Shown piece by piece: positions 53,384 to 60,886 of a stretch of 64,000 nucleotides of DNA. Source of the stretch: Bacteroidales bacterium (GTDB lineage: Bacteria; Bacteroidota; Bacteroidia; Bacteroidales; UBA932); assembly GCA_017938925.1 (NCBI GenBank), contig JAGBAO010000013.1:440660-504659 (forward strand), written 5' to 3'. The notes below the pieces were generated by a model. That model did not search any database and was not told where the DNA came from. It worked only from the letters and a program-made list of their open reading frames with translations. Position 1 is the first letter of the stretch. Each line of letters begins with the position of its first letter. Made by a program: the position numbers and the translations under genes.

Positions 53384-54439
53384 TTACCTGTCAGACAGGA
53401 GAACCAGGTCGGCAAGAACGATGGCAGTCATAGCCTCCACCACGACAGGAGCTCTGAGCGCAAAGCACACATCATGACGGCCAGGGACCTCCAGAGTATC
53501 GGTTACTCCTTTGGCAAAATTGAAGGTCTGCTGTGGTTTCCTTATGCTGGATGTCGGCTTGAACGCAACACGGAAAGTCAGAGGGGCTCCGTTCGTGATT
53601 CCTCCATTCACTCCGCCGGCTCCGTTCCTGGTCGGACGTCCGTCGGCTCCTATAGGGTCGTTATGTTCGGAACCCTTCATCGCGGCAGCCCTGAATCCGT
53701 CTCCGAATTCGATGCCACGAACGCCAGGTATTGAGAAGACGGCATGAGCTATCAGAGACTCAACGCTGTCCCAGAACGGTTCTCCATATCCCGGATCGAT
53801 GGACGGAACCACACACTCCACGACCGCACCCAGGCTGTCCCCTTCCTGGATTGCCTGATCTATCGCCTGCTGCCATGCCGCAGGGATGGTGCTCTGGCTG
53901 CACTGAGTCTGATTTTCGTCTGTCACTCCCAGCAAAGAGATGCCAGCAAGTTCCACAATGCGAGCCTCTACAGCATTCACCGGCGTATCATCCAGTATAG
54001 TAGCGTCTTCCAGTATCTTCTTCGCAACCACTCCGGCAGCAACTACAGGCAAGGTGAGGCGACCAGAAAAATGTCCTCCGCCACGAGGATCCTGACAGTC
54101 ATCCCATTTAAGGGCGGCAGTAAGGTCTGCATGCCCCGGACGAGGCATGTCAGCAAACAAAGCATAATCCTTAGACTTGGTGTTCGTGTTCTCAAAAACG
54201 ATGGTCAAAGGTGCTCCCGTTGTGTGGCCTTCATACACTCCACTGACGATTCTTGGCTTGTCTGCCTCGATACGGGGCGTGGTACCCTTCGCTCCGCTCT
54301 TCCTGCGTAGGATATCCTTAGTGAAGTCCTCCTGTGCCAGTTCAAGACCGGCCGGGACACCGTCCAACACCACTCCGATGAGTTCGCCATGCGACTCACC
54401 GAATATGCTTACTCTGAATTTTCTGCCGAATGTATTCAT
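53384..54439 (-). CDS. aroC: Chorismate synthase
   Basis: Last enzyme of the shikimate pathway, using reduced FMN. 351 residues. Signatures: GESHGELIGVVLDGVPAG, RPGHADLTAALKW (with RGGGHFSGRLTL), GVNGGITNGAPLTFRVAFKPTSS (as GGITNGAP) and the C-terminal GRHDVCFALRAPVVVEAM. Last gene of the leftward aroB-aroDA-aroC cluster, separated from aroDA by 100 bases that contain the second copy of the hairpin-core repeat. Confidence 0.97.
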   Translation of the reverse strand: MNTFGRKFRVSIFGESHGELIGVVLDGVPAGLELAQEDFTKDILRRKSGAKGTTPRIEADKPRIVSGVYEGHTTGAPLTIVFENTNTKSKDYALFADMPRPGHADLTAALKWDDCQDPRGGGHFSGRLTLPVVAAGVVAKKILEDATILDDTPVNAVEARIVELAGISLLGVTDENQTQCSQSTIPAAWQQAIDQAIQEGDSLGAVVECVVPSIDPGYGEPFWDSVESLIAHAVFSIPGVRGIEFGDGFRAAAMKGSEHNDPIGADGRPTRNGAGGVNGGITNGAPLTFRVAFKPTSSIRKPQQTFNFAKGVTDTLEVPGRHDVCFALRAPVVVEAMTAIVLADLVLLSDR

Positions 54440-54483
54440 ATATCAACTTTTAGCAACACTTAACTGATTGTCTCTCTGCATGT

Positions 54484-54523
54484 TACACACATTGCATGGT
54501 CCCCTTTGGCGGCACGCACTTTC
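54484..54523. repeat. Hairpin repeat in the aroDA-aroC gap (copy B)
   Basis: Shares the core TCCCCTTTGGCGGCACG (54500-54516) and the following ACTTTC with copy A at 53314-53337. The left arm is degenerate (ATTGCATGG), so the hairpin is weaker than in copy A. The bases beyond each copy (CTGATAATCA and CTGAATCTCA, and the CGCTCCAC shared at 53367 and 54551) are also alike. Confidence 0.6.
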
Positions 54524-54539
54524 CATATTTCACTGAATC

Positions 54540-56636
54540 TCAGACGATTGCGCTCCACGCCTCACGGAAGGCAGGGAAGGATTTTGCGACGCACTCCTCA
54601 TCGTCAATCTCTATCGGGCCATCCGCACCGAGCTCTGCCACCTTCAGCGCCATCACCATGCGGTGGTCGTGATGCGACGTATATGCGCCACCCTTGAGCA
54701 GTTCGCCTCTGAGGATTCTCTGAACCAGACTCTGGCCTTCTATCACCATCTCGTCACCCTCTACAGAAGCCTTGACCCCCATCCGGTCCAGCATCTCCAA
54801 TATGGCCTTCGCCCTGTCGCTTTCCTTATTGGCCAGTCTTCCCACTCCCGCCAGCCTGCTCGTGCCCTGGCAGAATGCCGCCAGCACCGATATGATCGGG
54901 AAAAGGTCAGGACAGTTGGAGGCATCCACACTGAAAGCCCTGAGCGGAGCCCTCTGAACCGTAATGTCACCCTTGGCGCCATCCAGCTGGGAAAGACTCG
55001 CACCAGCATCCATCAGGATATCCATAACAGAAAGGTCTGCCTGCAATGAAGTGGTATCCAGTCCCTTAAGAACAGCTTTTCCGAACACGGCACCCGCCAC
55101 CAGGAAATTGGCAGCAGCACTCCAGTCACCTTCAAGATCTATGTCCGCAGCCTTATATTTCTGGCCGCCTCTGACCTTGAAGACCATCTCCGTGCAGAGA
55201 GACCAGTCTCCGTCGGACTCCAGGAAATCCCGCCCGCCAAGCATTTCGTTTCCGATCTTGACGCCGAATTTCTTGAGGACCTCAAGGGTTATGAATATAT
55301 ATGGAATGCTCTTGGGGTCTTTGACAATCAGCGACGAATTCCTTTCTGCAAACGGGAGTGCCATAAGCAGACCTGATATGATCTGAGAACCATGCTTTCC
55401 CGAGATCTCCGCACGACCTGCCTTCAAGGGGCCTTTCACTCGGAACGGCACGTTCACCGGTCTGTCCGGAGCTGCGTCCGGCAAAACCGGGCATATTTCC
55501 GCGCCAAGAGCCTCCATGATTTCCCTTGCACCCGTAAGCGGACGTCCGAGAAGGGTCTTTTCCCCGGTCAATGTCACCGGGCCTGCACTCAACTGAGCCA
55601 TCAGAGGGGTCACCATTCTGGTCAGCAGTCCGGACTCGCCCACATGGAGCTTAGAGTTTCCGTCAGCGTCCTTCTCCAAGGTCAGATTTCCGGTTTCCGC
55701 AGATATTCCCTTGATCACGATCTCCATGCCGTCCACACTCACCTCTGCACCGAGAGCACGTGCCACCTGAAGTGCAGCCTCATTGTCGCCGCAAGAGGTG
55801 TAGCCTCTAAGGTGCGACTCTCCGTCCGCAAGGGCTGCAGCGATGATCGCACGCTGGGCGAAACTCTTCGAACATGGCATAACAGCTGACTCCATATTCA
55901 TAAAAGAGAAGTCCCCATATACCGTCTTCCTCATATCTTCCGCTGCCCACTGCCCAGGAGCTGCAGCCTCCTGCTCATTCACAGCCGCATATGTATATGG
56001 CGCGCCATGCCTGAGGCACTCCAGACGCGACTCCCTTCCGGTCTCTCCCATGCAGAACGCCACGAGCCCGCCGTCGGCGAGGGCACTGATCCTCTCATCC
56101 GAGTGGCTTCCTCCTCTGCACCAGTCATATAGTCCAAGGACCTTTGCGACATCCTCCTGAGAATGAGCAGTGGTCACGATCTTGACCATATCGGCACCAT
56201 GATATACGCACTTCTCCACTATGGCCTTCAACGCCTCCGGCGAATCTGTCCCCTCGAAGTCATGATATGACCTTATGAAGACCGTACCGTTCTCATGAGC
56301 TGCCTGACGCACCCTCTTGGACATCTGCTTCTGAGCCTCAAGCTCCACGTCCACATATCTCGCACCTGCCTCAATCGCCCTTATAAGCCTTCTCTTGGCA
56401 ATCTGCATGGCCTTGATCATGCGGCTCTGCTCCGGGAGTCCCTGCAGGGACGGTTCCGCCGAGGCCACCTCGCAGATCCTGCATGTGGCCACGAGAGGCA
56501 CATCTGACGAGAACACCTCGTCCAGTTCCCTGTCTGTCAGCCGGCAACGGTCCAGACGGACTTCTGCCATCTCGCAGTCCTGGAGCAACTGAAGAATCTG
56601 CTCAGCCGTCCTGTTCTGTATAGTCGTACAAATCAT
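54540..56636 (-). CDS. Fused 3-dehydroquinate dehydratase (type I) and EPSP synthase
   Basis: One 698-residue protein carrying two shikimate steps. Residues 1-about 235 are a type I dehydroquinase (AroD): EVRLDRCRL, YVDVELE, active-site His125 in IRSYHDFEGT and Schiff-base Lys152 in ADMVKIVTTAHS, GRESR and PYTYAAVNE at the end. Residues about 240-698 are EPSP synthase (AroA): PCSKSFAQRAIIAAALADG (with Lys257, Ser258, Arg262), GESGLLTRMVTPLMA, LLMALPFAE, DCPDLFPIISVLAAFC-like NCPDLFPIIS, and SHHDHRMVMALKV. The order is aroD then aroA, without frameshift. Starts 3 bases after the aroB stop, so coupled. Confidence 0.93.
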   Translation of the reverse strand: MICTTIQNRTAEQILQLLQDCEMAEVRLDRCRLTDRELDEVFSSDVPLVATCRICEVASAEPSLQGLPEQSRMIKAMQIAKRRLIRAIEAGARYVDVELEAQKQMSKRVRQAAHENGTVFIRSYHDFEGTDSPEALKAIVEKCVYHGADMVKIVTTAHSQEDVAKVLGLYDWCRGGSHSDERISALADGGLVAFCMGETGRESRLECLRHGAPYTYAAVNEQEAAAPGQWAAEDMRKTVYGDFSFMNMESAVMPCSKSFAQRAIIAAALADGESHLRGYTSCGDNEAALQVARALGAEVSVDGMEIVIKGISAETGNLTLEKDADGNSKLHVGESGLLTRMVTPLMAQLSAGPVTLTGEKTLLGRPLTGAREIMEALGAEICPVLPDAAPDRPVNVPFRVKGPLKAGRAEISGKHGSQIISGLLMALPFAERNSSLIVKDPKSIPYIFITLEVLKKFGVKIGNEMLGGRDFLESDGDWSLCTEMVFKVRGGQKYKAADIDLEGDWSAAANFLVAGAVFGKAVLKGLDTTSLQADLSVMDILMDAGASLSQLDGAKGDITVQRAPLRAFSVDASNCPDLFPIISVLAAFCQGTSRLAGVGRLANKESDRAKAILEMLDRMGVKASVEGDEMVIEGQSLVQRILRGELLKGGAYTSHHDHRMVMALKVAELGADGPIEIDDEECVAKSFPAFREAWSAIV

Positions 56637-56639
56637 AAT

Positions 56640-57812
56640 CTATTTCAACAATTTCACCACCTCGTCCACCGTCAGATCCACCACCTCGACCGAACCGATC
56701 GCCTTAGGCAGCACGAAATGGACCTTTCCTCCTTCCGCCTTCTTGTCCTTCCTCATCACCTGAGCCATCTCCTTGATGGAATACGGGCTCTCGGACGGCA
56801 ATCCGCATGCAGCAAGATCCGCAACCAGTTTCTCAGCCAGGCCGTCCTCCGGCTTCCTGAACATTCCTGCGATACGATTCACGAGTCCTTGTCCGGACTT
56901 TTCCAGTTCATCTGCCAGTCGAGCAGCCATAACCATCCCGACAGCCACTGCTTCTCCGTGAGTCATTCCGGCATCCTTTCCATTAAGATTCAGCACCGGC
57001 ATCCGCTCCTCCTTCTGCGACAAGGTTTCAATCGCATGAGCGAAAGTGTGCCCGAGATTCAGCACCCTGCGCTCCCCTTTCTCAAACTGGTCACGGGACA
57101 CGACGCCCGCCTTTACGGCAGCGGCCGCAGTTATCAGCTCTTTCAGTTCCACTTCCTTCCGCTCCAAGGTCGCAGTTCTGTCCTGCGAATATGCCTTGAG
57201 ATATGCCACAGCCTTGTCATACATCCCCCCATCACTGATAATGAAGGTCTTGAGCATCTCGGCTGCGCCCGAAAGGAATTCTCTGGCAGGCAGACTTTCA
57301 AGCACCTGAGGGCACAGATATGTGAACTCCGGCTGACGGATCACACCGAGAATATTCTTATATTTTTCGAAATTGACCCCGGTCTTGCCACCGATTGCGG
57401 CATCCACCTGAGCCAGAAGAGTCGTAGGAATATAGGCAAAACGCACTCCGCGCTTGTATATGGTGGCAGCGAAACCGGACATATCAGTGGTTATGCCACC
57501 GCCGACAGCAAGCACAAGAGCATCCCGGTCTGCACCCTTGTCAAGAAGCCATGAACAGATATCCATCACTGATTCCATGGTCTTGACCGTCTCAGACACA
57601 TCGACAGCCTTGACCGGAACCGCCTTGATGATGAACTCCTGAACAAGGTCATACACAGCCCTGGACTTCGTGACAACCTGCCTGTCCACCACCACAAAAA
57701 CATGACTATACGGCTTCAGGCAATCCCCCAGACCGGAATCCAGATTCAGTCCGTCACCGACCACCACCCGGCTGACCTCCTTTCCATCGTGATATATATC
57801 AATCTGTTCCAT
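56640..57812 (-). CDS. aroB: 3-dehydroquinate synthase
   Basis: Second step of the shikimate pathway, NAD- and metal-dependent. The frame is open far upstream (to 58130), but that part runs antisense through tRNA-Leu; the true start is the ATG at 57810-57812 (MEQIDIYHDG, with GGGAGC upstream) or the ATG at 57824. About 390 residues. Family marks: VLAVGGGITTDMSGFAATIYKRG (as VGGGITTDMSGF), IPTTLLAQVDAAIGGKTGVNF, FLSGAAEMLKTFI and NLGHTFAHAIETL with metal-binding His residues. Heads the aro cluster. Confidence 0.96.
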   Translation of the reverse strand: MEQIDIYHDGKEVSRVVVGDGLNLDSGLGDCLKPYSHVFVVVDRQVVTKSRAVYDLVQEFIIKAVPVKAVDVSETVKTMESVMDICSWLLDKGADRDALVLAVGGGITTDMSGFAATIYKRGVRFAYIPTTLLAQVDAAIGGKTGVNFEKYKNILGVIRQPEFTYLCPQVLESLPAREFLSGAAEMLKTFIISDGGMYDKAVAYLKAYSQDRTATLERKEVELKELITAAAAVKAGVVSRDQFEKGERRVLNLGHTFAHAIETLSQKEERMPVLNLNGKDAGMTHGEAVAVGMVMAARLADELEKSGQGLVNRIAGMFRKPEDGLAEKLVADLAACGLPSESPYSIKEMAQVMRKDKKAEGGKVHFVLPKAIGSVEVVDLTVDEVVKLLK

Positions 57813-57832
57813 AAGCTCCCACATTAAGCCTA

Positions 57833-57840
57833 CAAATATA
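57833..57840 (-). promoter_or_regulatory. -7 element of the aroB operon
   Basis: The minus strand reads TATATTTG (57833-57840), an exact TAnnTTTG match 20 bases before the ATG at 57812. It excludes the long upstream frame from the aroB coding region. Confidence 0.6.
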
Positions 57841-57870
57841 CACATTTGTCCCCACGCCCACGATAAATAT

Positions 57871-57901
57871 TTTGCATTTTCCGAAAAATCAGATACCTTT
57901 G
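57871..57901 (+). promoter_or_regulatory. Promoter of tRNA-Leu
   Basis: TTTG (57871-57874), spacer of 19, TACCTTTG (57894-57901): a textbook Bacteroidota promoter. Transcription would start near 57907, leaving a processed leader of about 87 bases before the tRNA. Confidence 0.8.
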
Positions 57902-57993
57902 CATTCCTCAACCGGAAGGCCCAGCCTCTCCGGCCAGGTTCCAGCCCAGACGCAATCCTCCCGAAGGAAAGCCCACAGGCCCGAACCACACCA

Positions 57994-58075
57994 GCCCGGA
58001 TGGCGGAATCGGTAGACGCGCTGGTCTCAAACACCAGTGGAGCAATCCGTGCCGGTTCGATCCCGGCTCCGGGTA
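57994..58075 (+). tRNA. tRNA-Leu (anticodon CAA)
   Basis: 82 bases, class II with a long variable arm. Acceptor GCCCGGA (57994-58000) pairs with TCCGGGT (58068-58074), the first pair being G-T; discriminator A at 58075. The anticodon stem-loop is CTGGT-CTCAAAC-ACCAG, giving anticodon CAA, which reads UUG. T arm GCCGG-TTCGATC-CCGGC. CCA is not encoded (next bases CAT). Confidence 0.95.
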
Positions 58076-58080
58076 CATAA

Positions 58081-58113
58081 AACCCTCGTAGAACGCACTC
58101 TACGAGGGTTTTT
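58081..58113 (+). terminator. Terminator of tRNA-Leu
   Basis: AACCCTCGTAGA (58081-58092), loop ACGCAC, TCTACGAGGGTT (58099-58110), with T-run to 58113. 12-bp perfect stem. Confidence 0.92.
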
Positions 58114-58121
58114 CTGTTTTC

Positions 58122-58143
58122 TTTCCCCACATTTTCCCCACAT
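58122..58143. repeat. Tandem TTTCCCCACAT at the island edge
   Basis: TTTCCCCACAT occurs twice back to back (58122-58132 and 58133-58143). It lies between the tRNA-Leu terminator and the first base of the AT-rich block, where an attachment-site remnant would be expected. No integrase gene is in the window. Confidence 0.5.
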
Positions 58144-58188
58144 GAAGAAAATATTGAATTTTAGTGACTTTAGGGACATTTTTTTAGT

Positions 58189-59226
58189 TTATCGGCCTAA
58201 AATCAACACTTCACACCGTTCTGCATTATGTCGATTCAAAGCAAAACTATGTTTTCCGAGGCTATAAACTTGCGTATTTGGTTTATAGCGCGCAATTATA
58301 TTTCTGATTGTCTCTACATCAGGATATCCTTCCGTAGTATACGATAATGCAATTATAGAATCTTGGTGAATTCGTATCAAAGATTCAAGTTCATCTAAAT
58401 ATGTCCCTCTCTGTTCAAATTCTCTATTGCAACCAATATTTATCTCCCTATTGACTTTATTAAAGTTGATAGCAGGAATAATATCTCCATAATGCATCAA
58501 TCCTTCCAAGAAATGATAACGATTATGATAGGTTATTGTTCCCTTATTAGCCTTAGAAAAATATGGCGTATCAATATACACCAAATCGGCCCTCAGTTGG
58601 CAATTCAATGCACTTTGATTCGAGATGGTATAATTACAATCCTCATCCGGTTGAAACTCATTCAACTCACGTGTAAACTTAACAAACAAATCCTTAAAAG
58701 ACTGTTCCCAAGTCACTTTATTACCGAACTTTGCACTCGTAAAGTTTGTTCTGAGATTTAGATTGTTACGATGAAATAAATTAAACGGTCTTTTTATCAT
58801 GCAACTTTGGAACAAAACATAATATGCACATGCTTGCTGATTCAAAGGAAGGTTCTGAATATTCTGCACCGCAATATCAATAATCTCATTCTCCGCAGCT
58901 GTATAATAAATATTTTGATAATTCTCTGATATAATATAGCGATAATCTCTCCCTGGAATCGGTTCCAATAGCCTTACGGCCTCTTCTTCTGTTAATGTAT
59001 TCTTATGACAATTTATGAGGGCATGGGCTATTGTACAATTAAAAAGAAGAATATCATTATACATCACATTTTTCCTTTTATGTGCCATAAAATATGACAC
59101 AATCCCTGTTCCCCCAAATAAATCCAAGAAGGAATTGAATACAACTCCTTCTTGTTGCAATATCGCCCAGATCTTTTCTACTAATTTCCTTTTTGATCCG
59201 TAATATCTAGTTACAGGTAATTTCAT
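58189..59226 (-). CDS. D12-class DNA adenine (N6) methyltransferase
   Basis: 345 residues, last gene of the AT-rich operon. The N-terminus RYYGSKRKLVEKI is the D12/Dam-type opening. The SAM-binding motif is FLDLFGGTGIVSYF (DLFGGTG at 35-41). The catalytic motif is IDTPY (218-222), a variant of DPPY with Thr in the second position. NVMYNDIL (53-60) follows motif I as expected, and FNLFHRNNLNLRTNF is the family's substrate loop. The size fits an alpha-class N6-adenine methyltransferase. The first ATG overlaps the stop of the nuclease-like gene by 4 bases. It probably marks host DNA against the system's own nuclease; recognition sequence unknown. Confidence 0.88.
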   Translation of the reverse strand: MKLPVTRYYGSKRKLVEKIWAILQQEGVVFNSFLDLFGGTGIVSYFMAHKRKNVMYNDILLFNCTIAHALINCHKNTLTEEEAVRLLEPIPGRDYRYIISENYQNIYYTAAENEIIDIAVQNIQNLPLNQQACAYYVLFQSCMIKRPFNLFHRNNLNLRTNFTSAKFGNKVTWEQSFKDLFVKFTRELNEFQPDEDCNYTISNQSALNCQLRADLVYIDTPYFSKANKGTITYHNRYHFLEGLMHYGDIIPAINFNKVNREINIGCNREFEQRGTYLDELESLIRIHQDSIIALSYTTEGYPDVETIRNIIARYKPNTQVYSLGKHSFALNRHNAERCEVLILGR

Positions 59227-60884
59227 TTAACAATAGACTTGACTTTTCTTTTTAATTTTCCATATTCGGGTTCTACGATACACCTTAAAAACAATTTATC
59301 AAATTGGGCTATAGGTATTAGAAAATCATATACTTTATGAGCTAAACCATCTCTAGCTGATGTCGACCCTTTTTTCTTATCAATAAAAAATTTATATGTA
59401 GATTCAACTGAGCCATCACAATATGGCGCAACTAATGTATATCTAAAGACAATATTTGGATTATTCGTTTGAAAATATGTATGAAATTTTACAATCTTCT
59501 GAATAGTCTCTTCAATATTGAATTTCGTCAATCTGGTTTTTTCTTCAAAGAAACAAATCTCATTAGAAGAAGACAAAACCATAGAATCTATTTCTATAAA
59601 AGACTCGCTTTGTCCCTTTTTTCTCAAGCTAAAATTATGCAAGGATCGACACCCTAGTGATTTAACTACATCTTCAAAACGATCCTCAAAATATTTACTT
59701 ATAAAATAGTAGCTACAATCTGGATGTAATGCCAATACAGATTTGCCTTTATTATTAACAAAAGCGTCCTTGTTACCATTTTTTGTATAATGCTTTCCAT
59801 CAGGTAGTTCATTCACCCAATGCAAAAGATTATAATCATTCCCTATTTTATCCAAAGAGTATACTCCTAATAAGGTATGTTCGCATTCTTTATTAGGGCT
59901 AACATAAAAATGGAATCTCTCCAACTCCTTAATCTGCCTAATCTCATAAACATTCTCAAAGAACTTTGAATATTGCCTTTTAATACTAGGACCATCAGAT
60001 GAAATAAATAAATTACATTTCAAATGAGAAAGAAGACGACTAAAATCAACCTTTTTAGTCGCTTCCCTGAAATTTGCCAGCAATGGAGAATTAACACTAA
60101 TACATGGTTTCGTCTCACTATATTGCAAGGATATTGTTTCCCACATAAATAGTGCATTTTCTTTCTTATTTACATATGGAGATATATCATCAATTGTTAT
60201 TAACTTCTCACCATGAGCTAAAGCAACTAACTTATCGTTTTCGTAATATGCATAAGTTGTAAGCACATCTTGATATTGACACGCACTTTTCCAGTCATCA
60301 GATAAATATAACGATTCCGGGTCAATTGGAGCTTTAGTCAAAGACGACAAATCAACCCAGGAGATAGGCAAGATTAACGAATCTGATGGTGAAGAGTCAA
60401 CAATACGAAGTGACATAGAATAATTTTGATCCAGAACAAAAGTGCATAAACGGCTCTCATAATGTCTAACACTCTCATCTATTAATGAAAATAATTTTGA
60501 CACAGGAGCATACGACTTTAGCATTCCCATCAATGTTTTATTATTCTTTCCTCCTATTACATTTTGAATAACTAAATTATGGTCTTTATAAAGAAGTTTT
60601 ATATCGGATTCTTTTGATGGAGTTAAGCCAGATATAAAATCCTTTTCGATGTAACTAATGATGTCCGAGCACAGTTCATCCTCGTCCAAATCCGCTGGAT
60701 AATTTTCTTCATAGATAACATCAACTTTAAACACATTAGGAACTAACTCAGAAAAAGTCAAATCCGAGTCATCTTGATGCTTAATACCTGCAATCTCTAT
60801 TATAAGATGAATTATCGGTGCCAATAGGCCATCAAGATCTAACTTATAATAGTACTGTTGTAACTTGCTTACATTCTCAAACAT
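59223..60884 (-). CDS. Large protein with C-terminal PD-(D/E)XK nuclease-like site
   Basis: 553 residues, no family recognised. Residues about 395-500 look like a restriction-type nuclease core: helix ISKYFEDRFEDVVKSLG with acidic residues, then EID (431-433), a strand, and FFEEKT with E447-x-K449, followed by a helix that ends at FHTYF and the strand FRYTLVAPY. This is the alpha-beta-beta-beta-alpha-beta order of PD-(D/E)XK enzymes. The N-terminal 390 residues are of unknown fold, with many aromatic and acidic residues. They could bind DNA or the ATPase. The start is 2 bases downstream of the ATPase stop. AT-rich codon use matches the operon, not the host. Confidence 0.7.
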   Translation of the reverse strand: MFENVSKLQQYYYKLDLDGLLAPIIHLIIEIAGIKHQDDSDLTFSELVPNVFKVDVIYEENYPADLDEDELCSDIISYIEKDFISGLTPSKESDIKLLYKDHNLVIQNVIGGKNNKTLMGMLKSYAPVSKLFSLIDESVRHYESRLCTFVLDQNYSMSLRIVDSSPSDSLILPISWVDLSSLTKAPIDPESLYLSDDWKSACQYQDVLTTYAYYENDKLVALAHGEKLITIDDISPYVNKKENALFMWETISLQYSETKPCISVNSPLLANFREATKKVDFSRLLSHLKCNLFISSDGPSIKRQYSKFFENVYEIRQIKELERFHFYVSPNKECEHTLLGVYSLDKIGNDYNLLHWVNELPDGKHYTKNGNKDAFVNNKGKSVLALHPDCSYYFISKYFEDRFEDVVKSLGCRSLHNFSLRKKGQSESFIEIDSMVLSSSNEICFFEEKTRLTKFNIEETIQKIVKFHTYFQTNNPNIVFRYTLVAPYCDGSVESTYKFFIDKKKGSTSARDGLAHKVYDFLIPIAQFDKLFLRCIVEPEYGKLKRKVKSIVK

Positions 60885-60886
60885 GG

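Noticed and set aside
57813-58130. N-terminal extension of the aroB frame by about 106 codons
   Set aside because: It runs antisense through tRNA-Leu and its promoter, and an aroB -7 element lies at 57833-57840. The peptide is not like any AroB.
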